Shown here: positions 1 to 10,149 of the stretch, one piece after another
How positions within the stretch are numbered: the first letter of the stretch is position 1
Layout: each line of letters opens with the position of its first letter
Assembly (NCBI RefSeq): GCF_026343185.1
Contig: NZ_JAPEMA010000001.1
Span: 5,952,001-6,016,000 of the forward strand
DNA length: 64,000 nt
Direction: 5' to 3'
From: Streptomyces sp. NBC_00091
Lineage (GTDB): Bacteria > Actinomycetota > Actinomycetes > Streptomycetales > Streptomycetaceae
Translations under genes and position numbers: made by a program
The notes under the pieces: generated by a model
Database searches by the model: none
What the model was told of the DNA's origin: nothing
The model's input: the letters and a program-made list of their open reading frames with translations, nothing else

Positions 1-1706
1 GCCCCGCCGGGCACCTGGGCGTCGCCCCGAACAAGGGCGACACCGGCGTCCCCTGCCAGGCCGGGGTGTGCGACTAACTACCAACTGGACGTGCGCGGTG
101 GCTGGTACGACGCGGGCGACCAAGGCAAGTACGTGGTCAACGGCGGCATCTCCGTCTGGGAGATGGTCAACTCCTTCGAGCGGGCCCGCCGTTCGGGCAG
201 CGAAGCGGCGCTCGGCGACGCGACGCTGCGGGTGCCGGAGCGCGGCAACGGGACGCCGGACGTGCTGGACGAGGCCCGCTGGGAGCTGGAGTTCTTGCTG
301 CGGATGCAGGTCCCGGCCGAGAAGCCGATGGCCGGGATGGCCTTCCACAAGATACACGACGCCAAGTGGACTGCCCTGCCGACCCGGCCCGAACTCGATG
401 CCGAACAGCGTGAGTTGCACAAGCCGTCGACCGCCGCGACGCTGAACCTGGCGGCCTCGGCCGCGCAGTGTGCCCGGGTGTACGCGAGCCGTACGACGCC
501 GCGTTCGCCGCGCGCTGCCTGGACGCGGCCCGCCGCGCCTGGACGGCTGCCAAGGTCAACCCGAACGTGCTTGCTCTCGCGACCGACAACGCCGGCGGCC
601 GTGCGTACGAGGACGCCGACGTCTCCGACGAGTTCTACTGGGCGGCGGTGGAACTCCTGGCCACCACCGGCGAGTCGCAGTACCGGGACGCCGTCGCCTC
701 CTCTGCGCACCACACCAAGTCCGTCGACGGATTCTGGTGGGGCGGCACCGCGACGCCCGGCCGGATCACCCTCGCCACCGTCCCCGGCGTGGCCCTGCCC
801 GCCGACGACGTGGCCCGGCTCCGCGGCCTGCTGACCACGGCCGCCGATGGCCACCTGTCCACCATGGCCGGACAGGGCTACGCGGTGTCGCTCCCCGCCA
901 CCGGGTACGTGTGGGGCTCCAACAGCTCCGTCACCAACAACGCGATCGTGCTGGCCGTCGCATACGAGCTCACCGGTCAACAACGGTACCGGGCAGGAGC
1001 GTTGGAGTCCCTGGACTACCTGCTCGGCCGGAACGCACTCGACCTCTCCTACGTCACCGGCTACGGCGATCGTTACCCCGCGAACCAGCACCACCGGTTC
1101 TGGGCACACCAGAACGACGCCTCGCTGCCGCACCCGCCGGCCGGATCCTTCGCGGGCGGACCGAACGCGGGGCTGGAGGACCCGGTGGCCAAGGAGAAGC
1201 TCGCGGGCTGCGCACCGGCGGCGTGCTACGTGGACGACGTCGGCTCGTACTGGGCGACGCCGCAGCAGGTTTCGGTCCTCGCCGCGCAGGACCCCGACGC
1301 GTCGTCGGGCAGCGCGACGCTCGCGGTCGGTGGTCCTGGCGTGCAGTCGGCGACGTTCACGGCGACGGAGGCGGACGACGACGCTTCGGCGGCCTCCTGC
1401 GCGGTGGCGTACCGGATCGACAACGCTTGGGGCAACGGCTTCACGGCGACGGTGACGGTGAAGAACACCGGAACCTCGGCGGTATCCGGGTGGACCATCG
1501 GCTGGAGCTTCGCAGGTGACCAGCGGATCACCAACGGCTGGAACGCCACGGTGAGCCAGCCGGGCAGCACGGTCACCGCCCGGGACACCGGATGGAACGG
1601 AACACTGGCACCCGGCGGCAGCGTGAGCTTCGGCTTCCAGGCGACGTACTCGGGCACCAACGCCGTGCCGGCGCGCTACACGCTCAACGGAGCACTCTGC
1701 TCCTGA
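1..1706 (+). pseudogene. GH9 cellulase with C-terminal CBM2, frameshifted and 5'-truncated by the window
   Basis: Secreted endo/exo-beta-1,4-glucanase remnant. Reading starts in frame 3 ([14 protein letters not shown]...), meets TAA at 75-77, resumes in frame 1 at 79 ([19 protein letters not shown], carrying the GH9 DAGD catalytic motif), and returns to frame 3 near 475-490 ([15 protein letters not shown]). The first break looks like a 4-base TAAC insertion, the second like a 1-base loss. The GH9 end signature with the NE catalytic acid, expected just after VGSY at about 1242-1250, is absent: the protein goes from GSY directly to WATPQQ. A CBM2 cellulose-binding module with its surface Trp residues occupies about 1395-1703. 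Three independent lesions argue for a dead gene rather than one sequencing error. The N-terminal part lies outside the window. Confidence 0.85.
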
Positions 1707-1743
1707 ACGATCGTCACGTCACGCCCACCCGGCGATGGACGAC

Positions 1744-1776
1744 GGAGTGGAGCCAGGATCGTCCCGGCTCCACTCC
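1744..1776. terminator. Bidirectional hairpin terminator
   Basis: Perfect 11-bp inverted repeat (GGAGTGGAGCC / GGCTCCACTCC) with an 11-nt loop between the convergent ends of the GH9 remnant and the GH10 xylanase. No U-tract, as is usual in Streptomyces. Confidence 0.75.
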
Positions 1777-1787
1777 ATGGCAGGTCG

Positions 1788-3473
<1,686 letters not shown>

Positions 3474-3481
3474 TCATTGAG

Positions 3482-3514
3482 TGGTCCTCATCGAAAGTAT
3501 TTCGATGAGGACCA
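3482..3514. promoter_or_regulatory. 33-bp near-perfect palindrome with embedded CGAAA-N3-TTTCG
   Basis: 15-bp perfect arms around a GTA loop, between the end of the GH6 gene (3603) and the xylanase promoter. The central part reads CGAAAGTATTTCG, so it may be both the terminator of the GH6 operon and a second operator for the xylanase. Confidence 0.6.
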
Positions 3515-3602
3515 TTCAATCGGGATCTGGCGGAAAGCTGTAAACGAGCATTTCCTTCAGTCGGCATCGCCGGGAATGGCCGCCTGGTCACGGCGGCCTC
3601 GG

Positions 3603-4826
3603 TCAGCGCACGACCGTGTTGAACCCCAGTGCGGGATTGGCGTTCCGGACGAGGGACTTGGCCTGCTCCGGCCACCACACGCCGGCCGCGGGATCGACGA
3701 TGCCGTACTCCGGGTCGATGGTGCCGCCCGGGATGCCGCGGTTGCACTGGCCGTCGGACTGGCCGACGGTCTTGATCCACAGGTAGGCGTCCACGAGCGG
3801 GACGCCGGTGTTCGCGGTCGGCCGGTCGCCGACGCCGCGACCCGGGGCGTTGCACCAGGTTTGCGGGTCGCCGCTGTACTTGCCCGCGGGCGGGGTACCG
3901 ACGTTCTGCTGGAACCAGCGGTCGGTCCAGTGCCACGTGGACGGATCGTCCACGTTCACGGAGTTTCCCGGCTGCCCGTCGTTCGGTGCTGCGGGTGAGT
4001 AGTACTGGCTCGCGCACCAGTCGGCGTGCCCCCTGGCCCAGTCCGGGCCTTTGGTGGCGAACCACAGGCACTGGGAGACCCAGGTGCCGTAGTGGGTGGA
4101 CAGGCCGGTGGCCAGATAGTTGGAGACGTTCAGCGAGAAGCCCTGGGTGCGGGTGACGCCGGCCTGGAGGAGGCGTTGTGCGATGTCGCCGACGCTGCGC
4201 CAGTGGCTGTTGCCGGCGTCCAGGTAGACGACGCTGTTCGGCTGCTGCCCCAGGGCGTCGATCGCGTGGTTGAGGTCGGCGAAGCGTCCTGTGGTGATCG
4301 CGCCGGTGGGGTCGCTGCCGGGACCGCAGTCGGAGGAGAGGTTGGCCAGCCCGTCCGGTTCGAGGATGACGACGGCCTTGCTGCGGCCGAGCCCCCGGGC
4401 GAAGGCGCTGATCCAGGCCTGGTACTCGGCGTCCGACTGCGCACCGCCGGAGGAATACTGGGAGCAGTCGCGCAGCGGGATGTTGTAGGCCACCAGGACG
4501 GGAACCGTCCGGGTTCGCTCGGCGCGGCGCACCAGGTCGCGTACGCGGGATTCGACCTGCTCCGGGGTGCCGGCGGTGAACCAGGCAGCCTCTGGCCAAC
4601 TAGCTGGCTTCGCCATGGACTTGGCGCCCTCGAAGTCCCGGTGAAGGAAGTCGGTGACGGCCTGGTGGGCTGCGTCGCTGTCGGGATCGACGTGGAAGCG
4701 GGTGTTCGTCGCAAGCGTGTGGGAGTCCGGCGCGGAGCTCGCCTCGGCAGAGGCCGGGGCGGCGGCGCCGAGGAGCAGTGTGAGTGCGCTCGCTGCCAGG
4801 GCTAATCGGTGCAGCGGGATGCGCAC
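3603..4826 (-). CDS. Secreted GH6 cellulase (long-loop, cellobiohydrolase-like)
   Basis: Hydrolyses cellulose by the inverting GH6 mechanism. GTG start at 4826 with AAGGA six nt upstream and a Sec signal peptide (MRIPLHR, hydrophobic stretch, cleavage near ASA-EAS). GH6 blocks are clear: VLVAYNIPLRDC, VVILEPDGL with the catalytic Asp, GFSLNVSNY, and the C-terminal LWIKTVGQSDG with the putative base region. Compared with the adjacent 323-aa GH6 it has an extra loop (about residues 225-300, rich in Trp and Asn), typical of enzymes with a more enclosed active site, hence the cellobiohydrolase-like guess. No cellulose-binding module. It follows the second GH6 gene by 45 bp and is probably cotranscribed. 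Confidence 0.9.
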   Translation of the reverse strand: MRIPLHRLALAASALTLLLGAAAPASAEASSAPDSHTLATNTRFHVDPDSDAAHQAVTDFLHRDFEGAKSMAKPASWPEAAWFTAGTPEQVESRVRDLVRRAERTRTVPVLVAYNIPLRDCSQYSSGGAQSDAEYQAWISAFARGLGRSKAVVILEPDGLANLSSDCGPGSDPTGAITTGRFADLNHAIDALGQQPNSVVYLDAGNSHWRSVGDIAQRLLQAGVTRTQGFSLNVSNYLATGLSTHYGTWVSQCLWFATKGPDWARGHADWCASQYYSPAAPNDGQPGNSVNVDDPSTWHWTDRWFQQNVGTPPAGKYSGDPQTWCNAPGRGVGDRPTANTGVPLVDAYLWIKTVGQSDGQCNRGIPGGTIDPEYGIVDPAAGVWWPEQAKSLVRNANPALGFNTVVR

Positions 4827-4871
4827 GGGGTTCCTTCGGTAGGGGTTCGCCCTTCGGCGAGGGAAGGGGGG

Positions 4872-5843
4872 TCAGTAGCCGTAGATCATCTTGTAGGCGA
4901 CCTCCGGCAGGAACTGTCCGGCCGAGGAGTCGGCCCCGACGCCGCAGTTGCCGTCGGACTCGCCGGGGACCTTGATCCACAGCAGCATCTCGGCACCGCC
5001 GCCGCGCTGGCTGGGAGTGCCGATCCGGCGGCCTGCGGGGTTGCACCACTGGCCGTTGGAACCGTTGCCGTTGCGGCTGGTGTCGACGACGAACGGCTTG
5101 GTGTAGCCGTAGGAGCCCAGGGCGGAGTTGACCGCGTTGCCGTAGGAGGTGTTCTGGTCGGTGGTGAAGTAGTTGGAGACGTTCAGCACGAAGCCGCGTG
5201 CCCCGCCGACACCGGCGGCGGCGAGCTGGCGCGCCATGGTCGAGGCGTCGACCCAGCCGGGGTTCCCGGCGTCGAGGTAGACCCAGGTGTTGGGTGCCTT
5301 GGCCTTGAACTGGTCGATCGCGTTCTTCAGCATGGCGTTGCGCTCCGCGATCTGAGCAGCCGTCATGCAGCTCTCGTGGCCGAGCGCGTCGGGTTCCAGG
5401 ACGACCACGGCAGGGCGGTTGCCGATGCCACTGGCGAAGGCGGCGATCCAGGCGTCGTACGCGGCCCGGCTCCCCGCGCCGCCGCCGGAGTGACCGGCGC
5501 AGATGTCCCGGTGGGGGATGTTGTACGCGACCAGGATCGGCAGCTTGTCGTAGGAGTCCGCGCGGCCGACGTAGGCGCCGGTTGCCGTGCCGATATCGCC
5601 GCTCCAGTTCCCGAACCAGCGGGCTGCCGGGGTGTTGGCGATGGACGTCCGGATCGCCGCCGCCCGCCCGTCGCCGGGGTTCGCGTTGGTCCACCGCAGG
5701 GCGGAGTTGTCGGGGTCGGCGTAGAAGCCGCTGGTCATGGTGGTCGGGTCCGCGGCGTACGCCGGGCCGGCACTGATCAGGGCGAGACCGGTGGCGAGGG
5801 CACCGGCCAGCAGGACGGATGCGGCTCGGACGGACTTGCGCAT
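4872..5843 (-). CDS. Secreted GH6 endo-1,4-beta-glucanase, catalytic domain only
   Basis: Endoglucanase acting on cellulose outside the cell. ATG at 5843 with GGAGG seven nt upstream, then a Sec signal peptide ending near AYA-ADP. GH6 motifs include VAYNIPHRDICAGHSGGG, VVLEPDALG (catalytic Asp), FVLNVSNYFTT and LWIKVPGESDG. The 323 aa cover only the catalytic domain; many Streptomyces homologues carry an added CBM2, which is absent here. First gene of a two-gene minus-strand operon, divergent from a LacI regulator, with a TGGAAGCGCTTCCA palindrome in between. Confidence 0.92.
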   Translation of the reverse strand: MRKSVRAASVLLAGALATGLALISAGPAYAADPTTMTSGFYADPDNSALRWTNANPGDGRAAAIRTSIANTPAARWFGNWSGDIGTATGAYVGRADSYDKLPILVAYNIPHRDICAGHSGGGAGSRAAYDAWIAAFASGIGNRPAVVVLEPDALGHESCMTAAQIAERNAMLKNAIDQFKAKAPNTWVYLDAGNPGWVDASTMARQLAAAGVGGARGFVLNVSNYFTTDQNTSYGNAVNSALGSYGYTKPFVVDTSRNGNGSNGQWCNPAGRRIGTPSQRGGGAEMLLWIKVPGESDGNCGVGADSSAGQFLPEVAYKMIYGY

Positions 5844-5855
5844 GGTTCTTCCTCC

Positions 5856-5880
5856 GGTGGGGGTGGGGGTGGGGGTGGGG
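5856..5880. repeat. Tandem GGGGGT tract (C-rich in the GH6 leader)
   Basis: Five guanine runs separated by single T residues. On the GH6 mRNA it is a C-rich leader between the operator and the ribosome binding site; on the plus strand it could form a G-quadruplex. Confidence 0.7.
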
Positions 5881-5883
5881 AAG

Positions 5884-5897
5884 TGGAAGCGCTTCCA
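5884..5897. promoter_or_regulatory. LacI-family operator TGGAAGCGCTTCCA
   Basis: Perfect 14-bp palindrome with the central CG typical of LacI-family operators, in the divergent region between the GH6 operon and the LacI gene. It resembles the CebR cellulose operator TGGGAGCGCTCCCA with one change per half-site, so it probably serves cello-oligosaccharide-responsive repression and autoregulation. Confidence 0.75.
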
Positions 5898-5960
5898 GTT
5901 TTGGTGTGGGGTCGGATCGCGCTGATGGGATGATTGGGGTCGTCGAGGAGCAGTTCTTCC

Positions 5961-6992
5961 ATGGAGCCGTCACCCAAGCGCATGCCGACCCTCGACGAGG
6001 TGGCCGCACGAGCCGGCGTGTCGCGCACGGCGGCCTCCCGGGTGATCAACAACGCCCCGCATGTCAGCCGCGCCAAGCGGGAGGCGGTCCAACGGGCGGT
6101 GCGCGAGCTGGATTTCGTGCCCAATCCGTCCGCGCAGGCCCTGGCGACCCGCCGGGTCGGAGCGGTGGTGCTGGCGGTCTCCAGCGACGAGCCGGGGCTG
6201 TTCGCGGACCCGTTCTTCGCGGAGGTCATCGTCGGCGTCAGCGCGGCGCTGGAGCAGACCGAACTGGAACTGATCCTGCTGCTGGCCAACACCCCGCGCG
6301 GCCGGGAGAGGTTCGAGCGGTTGCTGCGCTCCCGCCGGGCCGACGGCGTCATGCTGATGGCGCTGCGCGGCGACGATCCGCTGGGACGCCTGGGAGAGGA
6401 GGTCGATCTCCCCGTCGTCTTCGGCGGACTCCCGCTCACCGGCGAGCCCACGTGGTACGTGGACGCCGACAACCGGGGCGGTGCCCGCCTGGCCGCCGAG
6501 CACTTCGCGCGCACGGGCCGCCGACGGCCCGTCATGATCACCGGACAGATGGACGCCAGGGCCGCAGTCACGCGGGAGCAGGGGTTCACCGAGGGGCTGA
6601 CCTTGTCCGGCCTGCCGCTTCTCGGGGTCGAGCCCGGGCAGTTCACCGAGGACGGCGGCGCGGAGGCGATGGAGCGACTGCTCCGGGCGCACTCCGATCC
6701 CGACGCGGTGTTCGCGGCCTCCGACGCGATGGCCATCGGCGCTCTGCGCACCTTGCGGGAACGGGGCCTCCGGGTGCCCGAGGATGTCGCGGTGATCGGC
6801 TTCAACGACCTGGCGAGCGCCCGGCACACCAGCCCGCCGCTGACCACGGTCCATCAGCCGGTGCGGGCGCTGGGCCAGGAGATGGCCAGGATGCTGGTCA
6901 GTGCCATCGAAGGATACCGCCCCACCCCGCTGATCCTCCCGACCCGCCTGACCGTGCGCGAGTCCGCTCCCGATCTGCCCGCGTCGGCCTGA
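5961..6992 (+). CDS. LacI-family transcriptional regulator, probable cellulase regulator
   Basis: N-terminal helix-turn-helix (TLDEVAARAGVSRTAASRVINN) and hinge helix region, followed by a periplasmic-binding-protein-like sugar sensor (VFAASDAMAIGALRTL, VIGFNDLASARHTSPPLTTV). 343 aa is normal for the family. ATG at 5961 is preferred over the in-frame ATG at 5934 because GAGGAG lies 10 nt upstream and homologues begin close to the HTH. The position divergent from two cellulase genes, with a palindromic operator between them, suggests a CebR-like role responding to cellobiose or cello-oligosaccharides. The ligand is inferred from context only. Confidence 0.88.
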   Translation: MEPSPKRMPTLDEVAARAGVSRTAASRVINNAPHVSRAKREAVQRAVRELDFVPNPSAQALATRRVGAVVLAVSSDEPGLFADPFFAEVIVGVSAALEQTELELILLLANTPRGRERFERLLRSRRADGVMLMALRGDDPLGRLGEEVDLPVVFGGLPLTGEPTWYVDADNRGGARLAAEHFARTGRRRPVMITGQMDARAAVTREQGFTEGLTLSGLPLLGVEPGQFTEDGGAEAMERLLRAHSDPDAVFAASDAMAIGALRTLRERGLRVPEDVAVIGFNDLASARHTSPPLTTVHQPVRALGQEMARMLVSAIEGYRPTPLILPTRLTVRESAPDLPASA

Positions 6993-7098
6993 TCAGCGGG
7001 CGCTTCCGGCAGGGCCGGCCCGATCTGACGGGAGCGCCTCCCACTCGATTTCCCGTCGCCGCGATCGGCCCGTGGCGATCGGGAGACTCGGCGCCGGG

Positions 7099-9825
7099 TC
7101 AGATGAATCGCCACAGGTGGTCGTTGGCGCCGTTGTCGTCCCAGAGAACGGTATGTGCTCCCTGGGCGGTGGAGGCGCCGGAGACGCCGAGGACGCGGCT
7201 GCTGTTGGCGCACTGGATCCTGAAGGTGTCGCCGCCGCCGTGGCGCAGGCGCCACCGGTGGTCGGCGGTGCCGTTGTCCGCCCACTGGACGATCCGGGCG
7301 CCGTTGGCGGTGTCGCCGTTCTCCACGGCGAGGACCTTGCCGCTGTGGGAGTTGCGCAGGCGCAGGTGGCCGCCGGTGTCGACTACGGCCGTCCAGAGAT
7401 GGTCGGCGGTGCCGTTGTCGTCCCACTGGATGGCGAGGCCGCCGTCGGCGGTGGACATGTCCCGCACACCGAGGACCCGCCCGCTGGCGACGTTCTGGAT
7501 GCGCCTGGCGCCGTCGGGGACGAACTGCCACTGGCCGGCGGGGGCGCCGGTGTCGGGCACCTGTACGGCTGCGGCGCCGTTGGCGGTGGAGCCGCCTTCG
7601 ATGCCGAGCAGCTTGCCGGTGTGGACGTTCCGAACCTTGTGGTAGCCGTTGCCGGCGTCCACGACGGTCCACCGGTGGTCGGCCGTGCCGGTGTCGGCCC
7701 ACTGGAGGATCGGGGCGTTGTCGGCGGTGGACATGCCCTGCACGCCGAGGACCTTGCCGCTGTTGACGTTGCGCAGGCGCAGTGCGGCGCCGTCGACGAT
7801 GAGGACCCAGTTGTGGTCGGTGGTGCCGGTGTCGGTCCACTGCAGAGCGAGGCCCCCGTCGGCGGTCGACATGTCCCGGATGCCGAGGACGAGTCCGCTG
7901 GCCGCGTTGACGAGACGGAAGCCGGCGGTGTCGGTCCGCCAGTAGACGGTGTAGTTGAAGCCCTGGGCGTCGTGGAACGGGGCGAGGTCGACCTTCGTTC
8001 CGTTGGCGGTGGCCGTGAAGGCGAGGGAGGTGCTGCTGGTCCGGGTGATCGAGGAGGGGGCCAGGGCCGGGAGGGAGGACAGTGTGGTGCTCCCGTAGTT
8101 GCCGGCGAGGACGGCGGGGCCGTAGGTGATCGCCGCGACAGCGGGGTTGTCGTTGGCGGCCTGGAGGGCCACGCGCATGGGGAGCTTCACGGTGACGGTG
8201 TCGCCGGAGGCCCAGGACCGGGTGAGGGTGGCGTAGGTGCCCGGACTGGCCGTGACGGTCTGGGCGACGCCGTTGACGCTGACGGTGGCGCCCGAAGTCC
8301 ATCCGGGGATGCGGACGCGCATCGACCAGGTCCCGCCGACGCCGCCGGTGACCTTGAGCGTCGTGGTGTCGTCGGCCGGGTAGGAGGTGGTCTGGGTGAC
8401 GGTGATGCCTCGCTGGGTCCAGTCCAGGACGGAGGGGAGGAACAGGTTCACGGTGAGGGTGGTGCTGCCGTCGTGGAAGTAGATGGAGTCCATCAGCTTC
8501 GTGTTGGACTCGATGCCCGTTCCCTGGCAGCACCAGAACGTGCCGTAGTCGGTGCTCCAGGTGCCGCCGCCCCAGGCCGGGCCCTTGCCGCGGCGGCCGC
8601 CCGGGTTGAGGGGGGTGAAGTAGGTGATGTGCCCGTGCGGGTCGGCCGGGTTCTGGGCGCCGATGACGTGGTTGAGCAGCACCTTCTCGTAGAAGTCGAA
8701 GTACGACGCCCGGCCGGGGTCCAGCTGCCACAGTTCCCGGGTCAGCTTGAGCATGTTGTAGGAGTTGCAGAGCTCGCAGGTGTCGGGGGCGAGGAAGCCG
8801 GAGATGGCGTTCGGGGCCCGGAAGTGTTCCGCCTGGCTGTTGCCGCCGATGGCATACGTGTGCGAGGTGGTGCAGATCCTCCACGCGTTGGCGGCGATGT
8901 CGCGGTAGCGGGTCGTCCCGGTGGCCTTGTACTCGCGGACGGCTCCGATCCACTTGGGCACCTGCGTGTTGGCGTGCAGACCGTTCAGTTGGTCCAGGTT
9001 CGCGGCGAGGGGGTCGAAGACCGCGGCATGGTCGAACCGCTGGGCGGTGGCCAGCCAGCGTGCGTCGCCGGTCTGTTGGTGGAGGTCGGCCAGCACCTCG
9101 TTCATGCCGCCGAACTCGACGCCCATCAACGACTGCATCTTGCTCTGGCTGAGCGCGGCGGTGCGCCGGTCGACCCAGCCGGCGAGCGCGAGGAGCACGT
9201 CGCGGGCCTGCGTGTTGCCGATGAGGCGCCACACGTCGAGCAGACCGGCCATGGTCTTGTGGACGCAGTAGTACGGGACGTTGCCGTTGTTCAGCGTGCC
9301 TGCTTCGAGGCTGGTGAAGTCGGCCTCGGGGAAGCCCGACAGGTAGCCGGCGGAGAAGCCCGCGGTGGAGTTGTTGGCTTGGCACTTGGCGAGTTCGGCC
9401 ACCATGCGGTCGGCCTTGTCGCGGCAGGTGGTGTCCCCGACCGCGGCGTAGGCCTGGGCCCATGCCGTGAGGAAGTGGCCCTGCACGTGGGTGCGGAAGG
9501 GGAACGCCGGGTCGTCCCATCCTCCGGTCGGGGCCGCGGCGTTGGTGGAGAGCCGGTGGTTGGCGCGGAAGTTGTACAGCAGGCGGTCGACGTCGATGAA
9601 GCGGAGATAGGCCAGGGTGCGGTTCTGATTGTCGAGCCAGCGGCTGCTGGTGAGCTGGACCTGACCCAGGTCGAACGGGAACGTCGACACTCCGACGTCG
9701 GACCTGACCGGGGGCGTCTGCGCCGTGGCGGAGACGGTGTTCAGTACGGGGCCGACAGCCGCGGCCACGGCCGCGACGCCGGTCGCCTTGATCACGGCGC
9801 GGCGGCTTAAGGGGGGAACCGGCAT
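7099..9825 (-). CDS. Tat-exported GH127 beta-L-arabinofuranosidase with two ricin-type lectin domains
   Basis: Predicted to remove beta-L-arabinofuranose residues. ATG at 9825 starts a twin-arginine signal (LSRRAVIKATG, hydrophobic segment, cleavage near ATA-QTP). The GH127 (formerly DUF1680) domain spans about residues 40-600. It keeps the metal/catalytic residues of the family: Glu and Cys in TCELCN and the adjacent Cys pair in FWCCQGTG, corresponding to Glu338, Cys340, Cys417 and Cys418 of HypBA1. The last 300 residues hold six repeats of the G-K-V-L-G-V...S-T-A-D-G...Q-W type, i.e. two beta-trefoils. Codon 6 (9810-9808) is TTA, so translation may depend on bldA tRNA. A TGTTAACGCTCACA operator lies 105 bp upstream. 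Confidence 0.9.
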   Translation of the reverse strand: MPVPPLSRRAVIKATGVAAVAAAVGPVLNTVSATAQTPPVRSDVGVSTFPFDLGQVQLTSSRWLDNQNRTLAYLRFIDVDRLLYNFRANHRLSTNAAAPTGGWDDPAFPFRTHVQGHFLTAWAQAYAAVGDTTCRDKADRMVAELAKCQANNSTAGFSAGYLSGFPEADFTSLEAGTLNNGNVPYYCVHKTMAGLLDVWRLIGNTQARDVLLALAGWVDRRTAALSQSKMQSLMGVEFGGMNEVLADLHQQTGDARWLATAQRFDHAAVFDPLAANLDQLNGLHANTQVPKWIGAVREYKATGTTRYRDIAANAWRICTTSHTYAIGGNSQAEHFRAPNAISGFLAPDTCELCNSYNMLKLTRELWQLDPGRASYFDFYEKVLLNHVIGAQNPADPHGHITYFTPLNPGGRRGKGPAWGGGTWSTDYGTFWCCQGTGIESNTKLMDSIYFHDGSTTLTVNLFLPSVLDWTQRGITVTQTTSYPADDTTTLKVTGGVGGTWSMRVRIPGWTSGATVSVNGVAQTVTASPGTYATLTRSWASGDTVTVKLPMRVALQAANDNPAVAAITYGPAVLAGNYGSTTLSSLPALAPSSITRTSSTSLAFTATANGTKVDLAPFHDAQGFNYTVYWRTDTAGFRLVNAASGLVLGIRDMSTADGGLALQWTDTGTTDHNWVLIVDGAALRLRNVNSGKVLGVQGMSTADNAPILQWADTGTADHRWTVVDAGNGYHKVRNVHTGKLLGIEGGSTANGAAAVQVPDTGAPAGQWQFVPDGARRIQNVASGRVLGVRDMSTADGGLAIQWDDNGTADHLWTAVVDTGGHLRLRNSHSGKVLAVENGDTANGARIVQWADNGTADHRWRLRHGGGDTFRIQCANSSRVLGVSGASTAQGAHTVLWDDNGANDHLWRFI

Positions 9826-10149
9826 GGCGAACTCCGTGGTCTGTGAGAGATAAGGGCGCCGCGCACAAGGGCTGTTGGGCTTCGACCGGCGGTTGCGAGG
9901 TCGGTGCTGCGGCTGCCTGCTGCGCATGAGTGTTAACGCTCACAATTGACGTGTCAATACCTCCGTCGGGCGGTGCCGACAAGGCTGTCCCGCGCACCGC
10001 GCGCAGCTGCTCCAGGCGATCGATCCGCTCCGGCGGCGTGCATCGCGGCCAGGTACACCGAGGTCAATGGGGGTCGACTGGGCGGGAGGTGAGGTGCGAG
10101 GCGGCAGGTGGCGGACGCGGACCGCCACCTGGTCGCGGCGTCAGTGACG
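9826..10149. other. Intergenic region with operator and GH127 promoter
   Basis: About 325 bp between the GH127 start and the end of the GH43 gene, both on the minus strand. The only structure I can support is the palindrome at 9931-9944; short reading frames here show no family motif. Confidence 0.5.
9931..9944. promoter_or_regulatory. TGTTAACGCTCACA, LacI-type operator
   Basis: One mismatch from a perfect palindrome of the TGTTA[AG]CGCTAACA class also found at 18307, 28027 and 35183. It lies upstream of the GH127 gene. Confidence 0.7.

Noticed and set aside
7072..9810. 912-codon plus-strand open frame
   Set aside because: Antisense to GH127; repetitive Gly/Val/Ala composition and no domain.
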